A DNA stretch of 64,000 bases from Gnetum montanum (taxonomy: Eukaryota; Streptophyta; Gnetopsida; Gnetales; Gnetaceae). The translations under genes were made by a program, and so were the position numbers. The stretch's first letter is position 1. The number at the start of each line of letters is the position of its first letter. This document shows, in pieces, positions 1-10,365 of this stretch. The notes beneath the pieces are model-generated. The model did no database searches. It was not told the DNA's origin and was given only the letters and a program-made list of their open reading frames with translations. The stretch spans positions 56,556-120,555 of the forward strand of contig MNCI01014774.1 of assembly GCA_015680685.1 (NCBI GenBank). Direction: 5' to 3'.

Positions 1-19
1 GGCTAGCCGTACACACCTG
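1..19 (-). repeat. Family X LTR, piece left of element 1
   Basis: These bases match 40118-40136 inside the family X solo LTR with two or three differences. They are the left part of the LTR whose remainder resumes at 12710. The last five bases, ACCTG, correspond to ACCCG in the uninterrupted copy and form the left target-site duplication of element 1. Confidence 0.8.
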
Positions 20-159
20 TGAAACACCACAAAATTCGGGGCTCAGTATTTGTCTGACACCAAGAGGGATCCTGAGACCCACGGAAGACCTTGGCTACAT
101 GAGAAGTCATACATGGCAATCTTGAGGCCTGAAATGCTTGGTTTTCACCAAGTGTATTG

Positions 160-660
160 TGCCAGCATATACGCCCAAATTCACACAGCGTATACGCGTA
201 GCACTCTTTAGCATATATGCCTGGCACTCTTCAGCGTATACGCCTGGCACTCCAGCGTGTACGCCCAGGTACTGCAGATGTATACGCCTGATGACAAGCT
301 CTCCAATCACAACATGAAGATAACACCGAAGAGCAAGGATTGAAGTAAGTGGGCATCCTTCGGCGTATACGCCCAGCGTGTATGCCCAGCATCATCAGCG
401 TATATGCCCAGCACTCACCAGCGTATACGCCTGACGTGTACGCCCTGGATCATCAGCGTATACGCTTAGCATTCACCAGCGTATATTCCCAGCGTATACA
501 TGCAGTACAACATCTCCACCAAGTTCATACGTCCAGCACTCACCAGCGTATACGCCCAACGTAGATGCCCAGCACAGCATCTCCGCTTACCTCCACAGCC
601 CAGCATGCCCAGCGTATACGCCAACCTAATACGGCGTATACGCCTAGCAGATGTAATATT
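160..660. repeat. Cluster of GCGTATACGC palindromes in the 5' LTR
   Basis: Some twenty-five copies or decayed versions of the self-complementary decamer GCGTATACGC, often as CAGCGTATACGCCCAGC, lie at irregular 15-40 bp spacing just upstream of the LTR TATA box. The same field is in the 3' LTR (11525-12020). The copies are not a simple tandem array: spacers differ in length and sequence. Position in U3 suggests a role in transcription or in protein or RNA binding; that is inference. Confidence 0.85.
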
Positions 661-735
661 TTGTACATTTGTAAATTGTATGCACCCGGTCAACGCACCA
701 CGTGTCGCCCAACCCGAGTCTAGCGTAACAACCTG

Positions 736-743
736 TATATAAA
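736..743 (+). promoter_or_regulatory. LTR TATA box, element 1
   Basis: TATATAAA lies in the middle of the 5' LTR at the same place as in the 3' LTR (12112-12119). It probably marks the U3 core promoter, with transcription starting about 30 bp downstream. Confidence 0.7.
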
Positions 744-1032
744 CCTCAATTTCCCACTTCCCCAAGGTCGGTTGGCAAAATCCCGGAGCATACCAGAGAA
801 CATTTACGCTGCGCACCAGAGCTGAAACCCCCTTACGCTGGAGGCCTTGTATGCTGCGGATAGTCTCTATGCTCCGCCTGCCCTCCGAACCAGAGTCATC
901 CTTGTATACGCCGGGGCTTTTCGTCCGCCTTGTGTCCCCACACGACTGCGTTAGACCGGTGCACTGTACTTTGACTCTGTAATACTATTGTTCATATTCG
1001 CTGCATAAGTTCTTTTACAGTTTTATGTCATT

Positions 1033-1990
1033 TTGGCCCACGCATTGTTTACGCCCGTTTACGCCCACGCTTCGTTTGCATCCGTTTACGCTTTACGCTA
1101 CTCTGTTGCCTTGTTTACGCTCGCACATCGTTTACGCATAACCCAACGTATTAGCATTTTGCGTACGCGCGGGGAAATTCTTTGTTCTGATCCGCGTGCG
1201 GACCACCCAAGGTATTCTGCCTTTGTTGCATTCCAGCTCACCCTCAGGCGAAGGCAGGGTCTTCTGTACCCGTCCTGCGACCCCGCGGCCTCTGTTTTCC
1301 CTTCCAGTCGGAGACCGACGATTTTAGGCGGTATAGAAATTGGCGCTAGAAGGAGGGCCCCTTAAAACCCTTACTTGCAAATTTCCCGGCGTACACGCTG
1401 TTAAGCGTCTACGCCGCTAACTGCACGATGTGCCAACTTTCCTAGAGTTTACGTTGTCCGGTTCTGAAAGCTAGCTCCCAGTGTCCAGCGTCTATGCTGC
1501 ACAGCGTTTACGCTCTTAAACACAGCTACACCACTTTGTTTATGCTCATCTGTTTCATGCTCTACTGTCTACATCGTAACCTTTTTTACAATCCTGCCTT
1601 CTACGCTAAGCCTGTTTTTGTTTACGCTGAACTGTTACACCGCAAATTGTTTACCCTTTGAACTGTTCACACTGCACATTGTTTACGCTACCTGTTTTAC
1701 GCCCCTTTTTTTATGCCGAGCTTGTTTTACGTTGCAACTTAGCCTATGCTGCGACTTGTGTTACACTCATTTTACGCTACAACTACGTTTACGCTGTAAC
1801 CTCTGAGCTTGTTTTACGCTCTCTAGTTTTACAATGAGCCTGATTTTACACCACCTGTTTTACGTCGACCTACCTTACGCTGTATACGCTCTCCAGCGTC
1901 TACGCTGATCTTATACGCTGTATATGTTGTATACGCTATTTACGCTGCATACGCCGTATACGCTGTTGCCATACGCTGCCCATTGGAGCG
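1033..1990 (+). repeat. GTTTACGCT-type motif field, LTR end and leader
   Basis: Dozens of short motifs (GTTTACGCT, GTTTTACGCT, GTATACGCT, CGTCTACGCT) run from the LTR R/U5 part through the PBS and the untranslated leader to just before the gag start. The motif shares its ACGC core with the U3 palindromes, so the whole 5' 2 kb is built from variants of one short word. No ORF in this stretch is convincing. Confidence 0.75.
1341..1357 (+). other. Primer-binding site, element 1
   Basis: TGGCGCTAGAAGGAGGG starts five bases after the LTR end. The same word, as TGGTGCTAGAAGGAGG, follows the LTRs at 23198 and 52632, so it is conserved across these elements. I could not assign the priming tRNA. Confidence 0.78.
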
Positions 1991-3173
1991 TATATGATGA
2001 GCGCTGCACCATATTAACTCTGCATTTCCAGACTTATTCGCATCCGTGACATAGCATCATGAACCCTGCAAACAACACCGCTCTCACCGCTCAGACCACC
2101 GCCATGGACACCATAACCGTCCAACAGCCCGTTGCACAATACCCGGGAGTGCAACCTGCAGCGGGTCCCCGCCGATCCCTCAGAATGCAAGGAAGGGACC
2201 CAGCCTCTAACATCATTACCCAGGACCAGTACAACTTTATTTGTATTAAGATACAACCTGACCTGGCTGTTGATCAAGTTGAACTGGAGGTGAAGAGGTA
2301 GTTTGGGCTGTATTACAGGGGGGGACGAGAGTTCATCCCTTCCCCGTACGATTTAATTCCCGTTCCTGAACAATACTCGGAACTCATCACACAAATCCTT
2401 CTTCAAAGGAACAATTCATTGGACCAGCCTGCATTGGAACCCCAACCAGAGCATGAGGATGAATTTGCCGCTCAATCCAAACAAGGGGAGTCGTACCACA
2501 CTTTAAGCCCCCAAGCACAGGTCAACCCCATTTTCCATCCTGAGACAGGGGAGATCCTGCCCGTACGACACCCTAGATTCACCCAGGCTCATGCGCCACC
2601 ACCGGAAACAGCAGCACTCGTGCATATTCCTCTCTCGAGTGATCACCAACCCAACACCTTCCCTCTCACACTAATCCCTAATGCAGATGCGAGCTCATCC
2701 TCACGGGTGCCGCCTCCTCACGATGGCACATGACCGACATTTCCACCCCACGTGATAGGAATGCCACATGTGATTCCCGCATCTACATCCGCCTACTTCA
2801 TACCGTACATCCAAGCGCATACAATTCCCCAAACGGCCGTGACCTAACAGGGAGTCCCCGCGCACAACGTGGTGGGACAATGGCCAGCGAGGGGAGTGTC
2901 CTCACACCAAATTCCCCATCACCATGCACCACCCCATACAATCCCACCAACCACCATTCCCCAGGTACAGCCCCAACCACAGCAACAACAACATTTCCCT
3001 TTTAACATCCTGTCTTTAGTGCCGCCCACAGTTAACTACCCACAAACACAACCGCCGATCGCTCAGCTCTCGGCCTTTCAACCTGTAACCCAGCAGTCTA
3101 ACCGGTATGCAGCTCCGCACCCCAGCCTGTAGCTTCACCGAGCACCCAAGATTGGGCGTATGCTAAAAAACTG

Positions 3174-4145
3174 ATGCAGGAGTTGACAGATGAGGTAAAG
3201 CGCCTCAAAACCATCGCCGAAGGAGAGCTAAAGGTAGTGGATTTCTATAACGATGACCCTATCAGCTCCTCTGTCCCACCATTGACCCTACCTAAAGGAG
3301 TCCCCCTACCAAAGCTAACTAAGTATAACGGGGAGACAGATCCCAATGCTCACCTCATAACATTCAGATTAGAGTGCGTGTTGCTCCAGGCATGGCCCCA
3401 CTCCATACTAAGAGTATTTCCCATGTCTCTTGCAGGAAGGGCCCGCAACTGGTACCGAGCCCTGCCCACGAACGCGATCTTCTCATTGGACAATCTTTTA
3501 CGTCAGTTTGTGACCCGATTCAAGTACAACTTGAAACTCGAGGCCACGTTGGACAGCCTCATGCAGATCAAGCAAGCACCGCTTGAACTGGTGCAGAAGT
3601 TTATTCAGAGATGGAGTGAGGCTCTCAACGAGCTACACGAACCAATCTCTCCAACCTATCTGCTTACAATACTGAAGGGGGCTGTCAATGATTTCTTCAA
3701 GTCCAACCTATATTACCTCAACGCGCGCGATCTTAATCAGGCATTTGAACAAATCAAGAACATAGAGGAAGCGGCTCAAAACAGCCACGACCCTGCATAC
3801 TTGGCCTTTAGAAACCAACACACTAAAAAGGACAAAGAGAAGGCCAAGACAACTATAGCAGCGATAGCGGGAACCCAGCAAACGAACATCACACATCAAC
3901 AAAGACCATCCACGACCCCTACTAACTACCATCAGCCCGCTCCCACAACAGCCACAGAGTTATCAGCACAGAACCCGACGACCCGTACGCATAATTTCGA
4001 GAGGAAAGAACCCTCTCAGTACATGCCTTTACTGATGAAACCATCCGAGCTCTTTGATCAGCTCTTAAAGGCTGGGCTAATGCAACATAAGCAATTATCT
4101 CCAGTGGCCATCCAAAGACACGACCAGTTCTGTCAACTTGTATAG
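3174..4145 (+). CDS. Gag capsid domain (Retrotrans_gag type), open segment
   Basis: A 323-residue open stretch. About residues 45-170 match the plant retrotransposon gag domain: YNGETDPNAHL, then LAGRARNWYRALP, then a FVTRFKYNLKLE block. The tail is rich in T, Q and P and lysine-containing. By family it would form virus-like particles in the cytoplasm and package the RNA. The listed start is the first Met after a frame change near 3130, not a natural gene start. The TAG at 4143 interrupts what was a longer protein, because the same frame continues into the zinc-knuckle-like CDYHQ segment. Closely similar segments occur at 25061-25574 and 54060-54560. Confidence 0.85.
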   Translation: MQELTDEVKRLKTIAEGELKVVDFYNDDPISSSVPPLTLPKGVPLPKLTKYNGETDPNAHLITFRLECVLLQAWPHSILRVFPMSLAGRARNWYRALPTNAIFSLDNLLRQFVTRFKYNLKLEATLDSLMQIKQAPLELVQKFIQRWSEALNELHEPISPTYLLTILKGAVNDFFKSNLYYLNARDLNQAFEQIKNIEEAAQNSHDPAYLAFRNQHTKKDKEKAKTTIAAIAGTQQTNITHQQRPSTTPTNYHQPAPTTATELSAQNPTTRTHNFERKEPSQYMPLLMKPSELFDQLLKAGLMQHKQLSPVAIQRHDQFCQLV

Positions 4146-4474
4146 AACCGAAGCTTGGCAACGCCGGATGAGCAGCCTGTGCCCAAAGGATTCAGGATGG
4201 ATTGCTTCTGCGACTACCATCAACGCAACGGGCATGGAACAGACTACTGATTCACCCTGAAGCAGGACATCCAGCGGATGATCGATGACGGCAAAATCAC
4301 TTTCGACGGGGCTAACCCCGTCCAACTGCAAAATCAAACCATGGGGGTGTACAAAGACCCCTAAACACTAAAGAGGCACCGTACGTAATTAACACAATCT
4401 ATTGTGACGATGATTCCGACACACCCCGCATCAACACCATCTACCCCGAAAATAAACAGGAAACACTTGGTAAG

Positions 4475-4843
4475 TCATTCGTAGTTCAGATCCCTCCCGC
4501 TGAGTCTGCACCCGCATCTCAACCATCTCACGCCCCGCAGCAGCCATACGTAGTCCGAGTGCCCCTGACCATACCCACCTCTGCTATCACAATGCACCAA
4601 AAATCATATGTGGTGCGCATCCCTCCGGTCAACCCCGTGGATACACCAACCCCTCATGCTCGGCCTACCCCTTTCGTAGTCCGAGTACCATCCACCGTTG
4701 CAATGACAGAGATCCAACCTCCACCAAGACCAACCCCGTACGTCATCAGGGTACCTGGACAGACTCCTGCCCAATCATATCCGACCATCCACCCACAACC
4801 CCGCCCAGCTCCATACGTCGTAAAGGTCCTAGGGCAATCCTAG
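4475..4843 (+). repeat. PYVVRVP peptide-coding repeat array
   Basis: In frame 2 the translation carries six spaced copies of P/S-[YF]-V-[VI]-[RK/Q]-[VI]-[PL] (SFVVQIP, PYVVRVP, SYVVRIP, PFVVRVP, PYVIRVP, PYVVKVL), separated by 12-25 proline-rich residues, between the gag knuckle and the protease. Decayed versions are in element 2 (PFILRVP, PFVIRGL) and element 4 (PFVVHVP, PFFLKVP). Function unknown; a short linear binding motif or a cleavage-site series are possibilities. Confidence 0.75.
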
Positions 4844-4912
4844 GCTCTGAGGCCAACTCCACCTCCGCGTAACACACGAGAACGCCTGGCAGACAGGCTT
4901 ACACGTGAGCGC

Positions 4913-6172
4913 GTGGAGAAGGAACGCCAACGGCTAGCCATGGGGCCACCCAAACCGACTCCACTTAACTCCATGCCTATGTCATCATCCAGCGATCAAC
5001 CAAACACGGACAGCAGTGGTGAATCATCCAAAACAGAAGAACCGCATAAAACGGCAAGTCCTAACAAGAACGATGAATCACCAAAACATGAGATAAAACT
5101 CTTGGGTCCAATGGACCCAGTCACTGTTGATAAAAACATTCCTGACAGCAGAGGCTTCGCAACGGCCTTAACACAAGTTACACAAGCCTTGAAACAAAAG
5201 AACACGTCTTTAAGCTTGTATGACTTGGTACTAACATCCCAGACTCATCGCGAAGCTCTCTTACGTATGCTAACATCGATCCCGGTTAGTGAGGACTTGC
5301 CCCCAAGCGAACCGGCCATTCATGCGGTGATGTACCCCTCTCATGGGGTCAGTCCTAAGCCCTTGAACTTCCACGATGAAAACATCAAAGTAGACAAGAA
5401 GACAGGTGAGACAACAATGATCCCTATGTTCATAACTATACATGTAAACCAATTCAAAATACATAGGGTACATGTAGATGATGGGGCAGCTACCAACGTC
5501 GTACCCTATCCTATCATTGAACAATTAGGGCTCACCGACCTGATCAAACCCACCACAACGACATGCTTAAAATCCTTCAGCGGGTCACGTGTACTAGTCA
5601 AGGGCACAATAGCCCTAGACTTTGTAGCGGGAGACCAGTTCCCCACATCCGCTGACTTCCTTGTCATTGATGAAATGCTAGGTTTCAACCTAATATTAGG
5701 AAGACCCTGGTTGGCCCAACTGAGAGCTGTTTCCTCTCCTATACATCAGGAGATTCACCTGCCCTATGAGGGTGGTGAAATCATCATACATGGGGAAGCA
5801 GTCACTCCCGTTATTTCATCATACATGGACTGTGACCAAGGCTTCGAGGTTGAACTCGCCAAGCCTAGTCAAAATAATGCGAACAAACCACAACTGGTGG
5901 GTAGTAAACCTTCGAACACGGGACAAGAGCCTAAAACCGAAACACCTGCGTCTAACACTGTACACGCGTCGTCTCATGAAGAAATTAACACGGAAACAAG
6001 GATAGACACCGAAGTACCTGAAAATACCGATATCGAAAACACTCCATCGGACGTCTCCTGGACCGAACTACCATTTAACGTAATCAGAGAAGGAGACGCA
6101 GAATACAAAATCATACCAGTTAATACACCCCCTGACATGAAAATAAAGAAAATCAAAAAACAATTAAAATAA
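4913..6172 (+). CDS. Retroviral-type aspartic protease segment, element 1
   Basis: A 419-residue open stretch, the longest intact frame in the window. Residues about 60-120 contain an ALTQVTQALKQKN helix block shared with elements 2 and 4. The protease core follows: the flap-side strand ITIHVNQFKIHRVHVDD, active-site region VDDGAATNVV at 5474-5503 and the closing FNLILGRPWLAQL about 220 bases later. The catalytic triad reads D-D-G rather than the usual D-S/T-G. The C-terminal 120 residues are acidic and S/T-rich and end in KKIKKQLK. Its role would be maturation of gag. The true start is upstream (frame 2 is open back to the TAG at 4841). Confidence 0.82.
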   Translation: MEKERQRLAMGPPKPTPLNSMPMSSSSDQPNTDSSGESSKTEEPHKTASPNKNDESPKHEIKLLGPMDPVTVDKNIPDSRGFATALTQVTQALKQKNTSLSLYDLVLTSQTHREALLRMLTSIPVSEDLPPSEPAIHAVMYPSHGVSPKPLNFHDENIKVDKKTGETTMIPMFITIHVNQFKIHRVHVDDGAATNVVPYPIIEQLGLTDLIKPTTTTCLKSFSGSRVLVKGTIALDFVAGDQFPTSADFLVIDEMLGFNLILGRPWLAQLRAVSSPIHQEIHLPYEGGEIIIHGEAVTPVISSYMDCDQGFEVELAKPSQNNANKPQLVGSKPSNTGQEPKTETPASNTVHASSHEEINTETRIDTEVPENTDIENTPSDVSWTELPFNVIREGDAEYKIIPVNTPPDMKIKKIKKQLK

Positions 6173-6182
6173 AAACATCCAT

Positions 6183-6475
6183 CGTCTGAAACGACGTTAA
6201 ACTACATGTAGTCCGAAATGACGTTAAACTACCCCACGTCCGAAATGACATTAAACTATAATAAAATCCAAAAACGCCAAAAATCATCATAGATAACAAA
6301 AGAAAACAAAATTAAACAACACTTCTTGTTCGGAAAGACATTAAACTATTATTTCTGCAATGACATAAAACGCCACGATCAGAAATGGTCGGTCCACTAC
6401 GAAACATCCACTTTCTCTAAAATATCACTCGTTTACAATGGGGCCCGAAATGGCCTTAAACTAGCGCATATCTTG
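6183..6475 (+). repeat. Motif spacer after gag-protease, element 1
   Basis: Six to eight copies of a word like GTCCGAAATGACGTTAAACTA, 24-60 bp apart. The matching spacers are at 27796-27962 and 56789-56980, and related words flank the antisense gene and pol at 9950-10365, 42985-43245 and 46875-47105. No coding potential. Confidence 0.8.
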
Positions 6476-6728
6476 TTTTCCTTTTTACATATCATTTATC
6501 TTTAGTGCGTCACCTTTAAAACAGAAAAGCAAACCCAAAAAATTTTTTATGTCTTGTCGTGTGTACAAACAATTTAAAATCAACAAAAAATATATATTCA
6601 TGCAATGTTGTACAAATGGTGCCTGTCTTTCTCAATATTTTCCAGTTACAATGCTTGTATCAATTTGAATCGGCAAGAATCCAACACAAAAATAAAAAAA
6701 AAAAAACAAAAAAAAAACTACAAAAGCA
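6476..6728. other. AT-rich stretch between spacer and antisense gene
   Basis: AT-rich, with A-runs near 6690-6720. No ORF or element-specific motif is visible. It would contain the 3' untranslated region and poly(A) signals of the antisense gene. Confidence 0.5.
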
Positions 6729-8730
6729 CTAAGCGTTCATGACAGGAGGATCATCTCCTTTAGAACCACCAGCGTCAGGGGCCCCTGCTCCACTGGGGCC
6801 AGCTTCGTGAGTATCATCGCCCCCTTCATGCTGAAAACACAAAAAAAAAACAACCAACACAAAAATAAGCAGATGTTTAAATTTTAAACCTTATCCAATA
6901 AATTAGTTTCATAAAGACAAAATGCTTACCATAGGGGATCCCCCCAAGCCAAACTCTAGCCGACGAAGGATTTCTTCCTATGGAATGCTGGCCCAATCTG
7001 TCCCGTCCAAGCCTAAGTCAATGTTTGCCAAAGCCTTGCCTTTATCGACCGCTGACCAGGTAGGACGTTTCAGAGGAAATTCACCTACCGACACCTCCCC
7101 AAAAGTAGTCGTGATGACCCTTGTAGGCGATTCCATTTCTACAATTGTGTTTTGGGCAAAGGTATTGAAGGCGGAACGCAAACCCAAATCCTCCACAAAC
7201 ATCTCCAGCTATCGCTTTTCAATGGACACCTCTTTTAGCGACTTCTTATACTGATGTTTATGGTTTTTCTCGTCCTGACCCCATTTGCGAACCTTGGAAG
7301 TGAAAGCCTTCCAATCTTGACACTTAAGGTTTAGGAGATCAATTTGAGCTTTGCATTCCGCCATTCTCCGAGTTAGTGATGCATGACGGTTCAGAAGGTT
7401 CCAGTACCTGGTGTACATAATCTCCGATGTTCGCCAAGAACGATCTCCATTTAGTCTAGCAGCGGCGAACTCGTATCGAGCCTTTAAATCGTCACGCTCC
7501 TCTGTTACTGCGGAGACTTCCTTCTCCTTTGCCTGTACTTGTAACCACAACTGTTCAACAGAACGTCTACAAGTCCACAACGACTTGGCATTGTGCGCAA
7601 GGCTCTCTGCAACTCCTTCATAAACAGGCCTTGGCACCTGTTCCACTTCTGGGGAGAGTGTAGTTAGAATTTCCATGCTGATGCCCTTAGAGGAATCCCA
7701 TCTTAGTTTAGCGCCTACCCACGCAGAAAATACGAACATTAAAATGGTACACATAAAGCATGAAGCTCCGAATCTTTAAACCATTCATACCTATATCAGG
7801 GTGGACTTCTTGAAGATGTTCAACGACCTCTTCCGTGATTCCATCCACAAAATCCGTCTTACTTGGCATCTCTGACCAAATAAGTGGCTGACGGGTACGG
7901 GAAGAACTAACCTCAGCGGTCCTCTCAGGAGGGACCATCTTCATGGGAACGTCCAACCGTACCGACCTGGTACCATTGGCTTCATCTAATCCAAAAACAC
8001 GAAAATAAATAAAAAAAACGTAGGAGCCACAATTAATTCAAAAAATAGTAAAAAACCAACTAAAAGTGAAGACATACCCTGATCCTTGTCACCTTATGGA
8101 GGATCGCCCAAATCCAAGTCACCCTTGAGGAAGCTACTGAACATCTGGTTGATAGCGTCATGGTCGTCTAAAGGTTCAGTGTCAGTAGTCCTCTCCGTTA
8201 ATAACTCCGTTCCCCCGCCTTGGCTCTTCTCTGGGCTTTTCTCCTCATTACTTTTCTCGGTACGCGTATCCTCCTCCTCTCTGATGGTCTCTAAGGCTTG
8301 CTTCCTCACTTCATCAAATCGAAAACGACAAACGACACGTAAGCAATTGAAGCAGGGGTTATAAATGAATGAAAACGATGTAATAACAAGCAGATGGGCT
8401 TTGCTTACCAGGTATCTTGAAGTGTATCTGCTTCACGCGTGGCTGGTTTATATCTGCGACTTCCTCTGTGGCGCGTTCGGGTCTTTTTAATTTCGACTTG
8501 GCTTTCCCAATGATCTCCTTAATAACCCGCTCTGCCCGTCTGGCGGTCAAAGGTACATCATCTGGCTCCACCCCCAGACTATCCCGTGTGTGGATGGAAC
8601 CGCCAGATGATCCCCCTGTAGTAATAGACACAGGCTCATCGATACCTTCGGGGGCATCCTGTGACTTAGCTGTCGCGAACAAGTGTTTGACCCACGGGAG
8701 GGATAGTTGATCCCGATCCCGCTGGAGAAA

Positions 8731-8846
8731 CTTGTGATTGTGCTTCGATGTTCGAACGCACCATGAGAAACTCAGCAAAACGGCAGAGATAGCCGGCAAA
8801 GAAGGCAAAGGTGAACTGTGATTGTGCTTCAATGTTCGAACGCAAC
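8731..8846 (-). repeat. Short partial duplication inside the antisense gene
   Basis: About 28 bases (8731-8758) recur at 8817-8845, so the minus-strand peptide VRSNIEAQSQ occurs twice, 28-29 codons apart. Looks like a local slip-duplication; not present in the related genes. Confidence 0.7.
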
Positions 8847-9949
8847 CGCACTATCTCCTTATGCAAGCCCGCCAACAAAAACTGAGCCTAGTTGTACCGC
8901 ATGCCAGTTTCCAGGATAGTTCGCATGATGCGTACCGCCTCAACCCCAAAACTCCGCACCTGAGAGAGGGTTTTAGGAAACACCCGCACCCGAAACAGGG
9001 GATATAATTCATTCACCTCAACAACCTTTGCCTTCCCCTGCATTGGGAATCCCTTGGTGCTTTTGGCAACACCAAGCCAAGACTCCAGCTCGCGGATCGT
9101 TTGGAGCTCTTTATGAGATTTGTCTAATACTACAGGTAGGCCATCTGCCGGCATGCCAAACAAGTTAGAAAAGAACACAGGCGATAGATGAAATACCACC
9201 TTAACACCCTTAATCCGGGTGCTGTACTGAGAGACAGACTCATTAAAAGAGTCCACGATCCCTATCATTTCCCCAATTGAAACGTCAGGGCTAGGTGTCA
9301 TGAACAGCTCCAGGAGGCCCGCATCGTCCAGGCAACGAGTGAGGGACGGTGGAGCTTGCTTGCGCAGCCACTTCTATGCTTTAGCTACCTCCCCGAACTT
9401 TATCAACAAAGTCATCTCAGTCCGTCCTGTCGTCACGAGATCCTCACCGGAAGGTGCGTCAACTATTAAAACAAGTTAAGAATGACCACATCAGCATAAC
9501 CCCAAACAGTTGAACAAACCCACTAACGCATCTAAGAAATGTTATCACCCACCGTTAGTGGCAGATTTGGAAGTACTACCAAAGTTATGAGGAAAGACTG
9601 GCCCCCAATCTATCCAATCTTCGTGAAGCCACCCACGAGCCTTGCACATTGCAAAGGCCCTGGAAAACTGAATATGGAAGCGAACCATTGAACCCTTCGT
9701 CTGAGCCAGAACGGCCCCGCGAAGAGTGGGGGCCTTCATAAAGTCCTCCAGAGCAGTGTGAGCGAGGGCTATCCCTTCATCCTCAATCAGGGTCCCATCT
9801 GGGTGGGTCTTTGGCCTGCACAGTAGAGCATAGCATAAAAACATATGTTAAGACAATAAGCACCATACGACAAGAAGAAAACGATAAATTAAAATAACCC
9901 GACCAACCACTTGTACTTAAAACCGTTCTACGTTTGAATATGAACTCAG

Positions 9950-10365
9950 GTACGTGCAAGTCCTGGGATTACGACTATAAACTGATACCACAGCTCGTCC
10001 TGGGATTATGACAATAAACTGATACCACAACTCGTCCTAGGATTATGACGATAAACTGATACCACAGCTCGTCCTGGGATTATGATGATAAACTGATCCA
10101 CAAAATAGTCCTGGATTATGACTTAAAACTAATACCACACAATGTCTGCAATGACGATAAACTAGCGCTTGTCCAGCATGATAGGTAAACTACCACTATC
10201 GCATTCACCAGAGTCCGCCAAGACTATAAACTAGCTTGCCTCTGCATAGTCCACTAAGACTAGAAACTGGCAATGCACCGTCCACCACGACACTAAATAG
10301 GCAATGTCCAACGGGTTATGACATAAAACTAACCCAAGATAGTCTACCGAGACTATAAACTGGCA
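9950..10365 (+). repeat. Second motif spacer, element 1
   Basis: Begins with four near-identical units of about 40-45 bp (GTCCTGGGATTATGACGATA then AACTGATACC) and decays into single words such as GACTATAAACTAG. It lies upstream of the main exons of the antisense gene and is related to the spacers that flank pol in element 3. It may mark where pol was lost. Confidence 0.72.

Larger units (their letters stand above)
20..1335 (+). repeat. Element 1 5' LTR
   Basis: Starts TGAAACACC and ends GGCGGTATA, where the 3' LTR has the canonical GGCGGTACA. It aligns with 11383-12709 along its whole length; most differences are C/T or G/A changes in CpG contexts. It holds a dense field of GTATAC-type palindromes (about 160-660), a TATA box and a 3' half rich in GTTTACGC. 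Confidence 0.92.
2059..6172 (+). pseudogene. Element 1 gag-protease reading frame (broken)
   Basis: Encodes the capsid precursor and aspartic protease of a Tat-type element. The ATG at 2059 is chosen because the N-terminal peptide (RRSLRMQGRDP) also begins gag in elements 2 and 4. Order: N-terminal region, proline/glutamine-rich linker (about 2860-3130), capsid-like gag domain (3174-4145), a CDYHQ-type knuckle region (about 4195-4260), a PYVVRVP peptide array (about 4475-4840), basic linker, protease. Breaks seen: stops at 2299, 2731, 4143, about 4249 and 4841, and frame changes near 3130 and 4360. The frame ends at 6172 with KKQLK; elements 2 and 4 stop at the matching place (VKKQL, VKKKL). 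Nothing like RT follows. Confidence 0.82.

Noticed and set aside
160-660. A CRISPR-like array from the repeated GCGTATACGCC words
   Set aside because: Spacing and copies are irregular, the repeat is only about 10 bp, it is repeated inside an LTR, and the sequence is plant nuclear.
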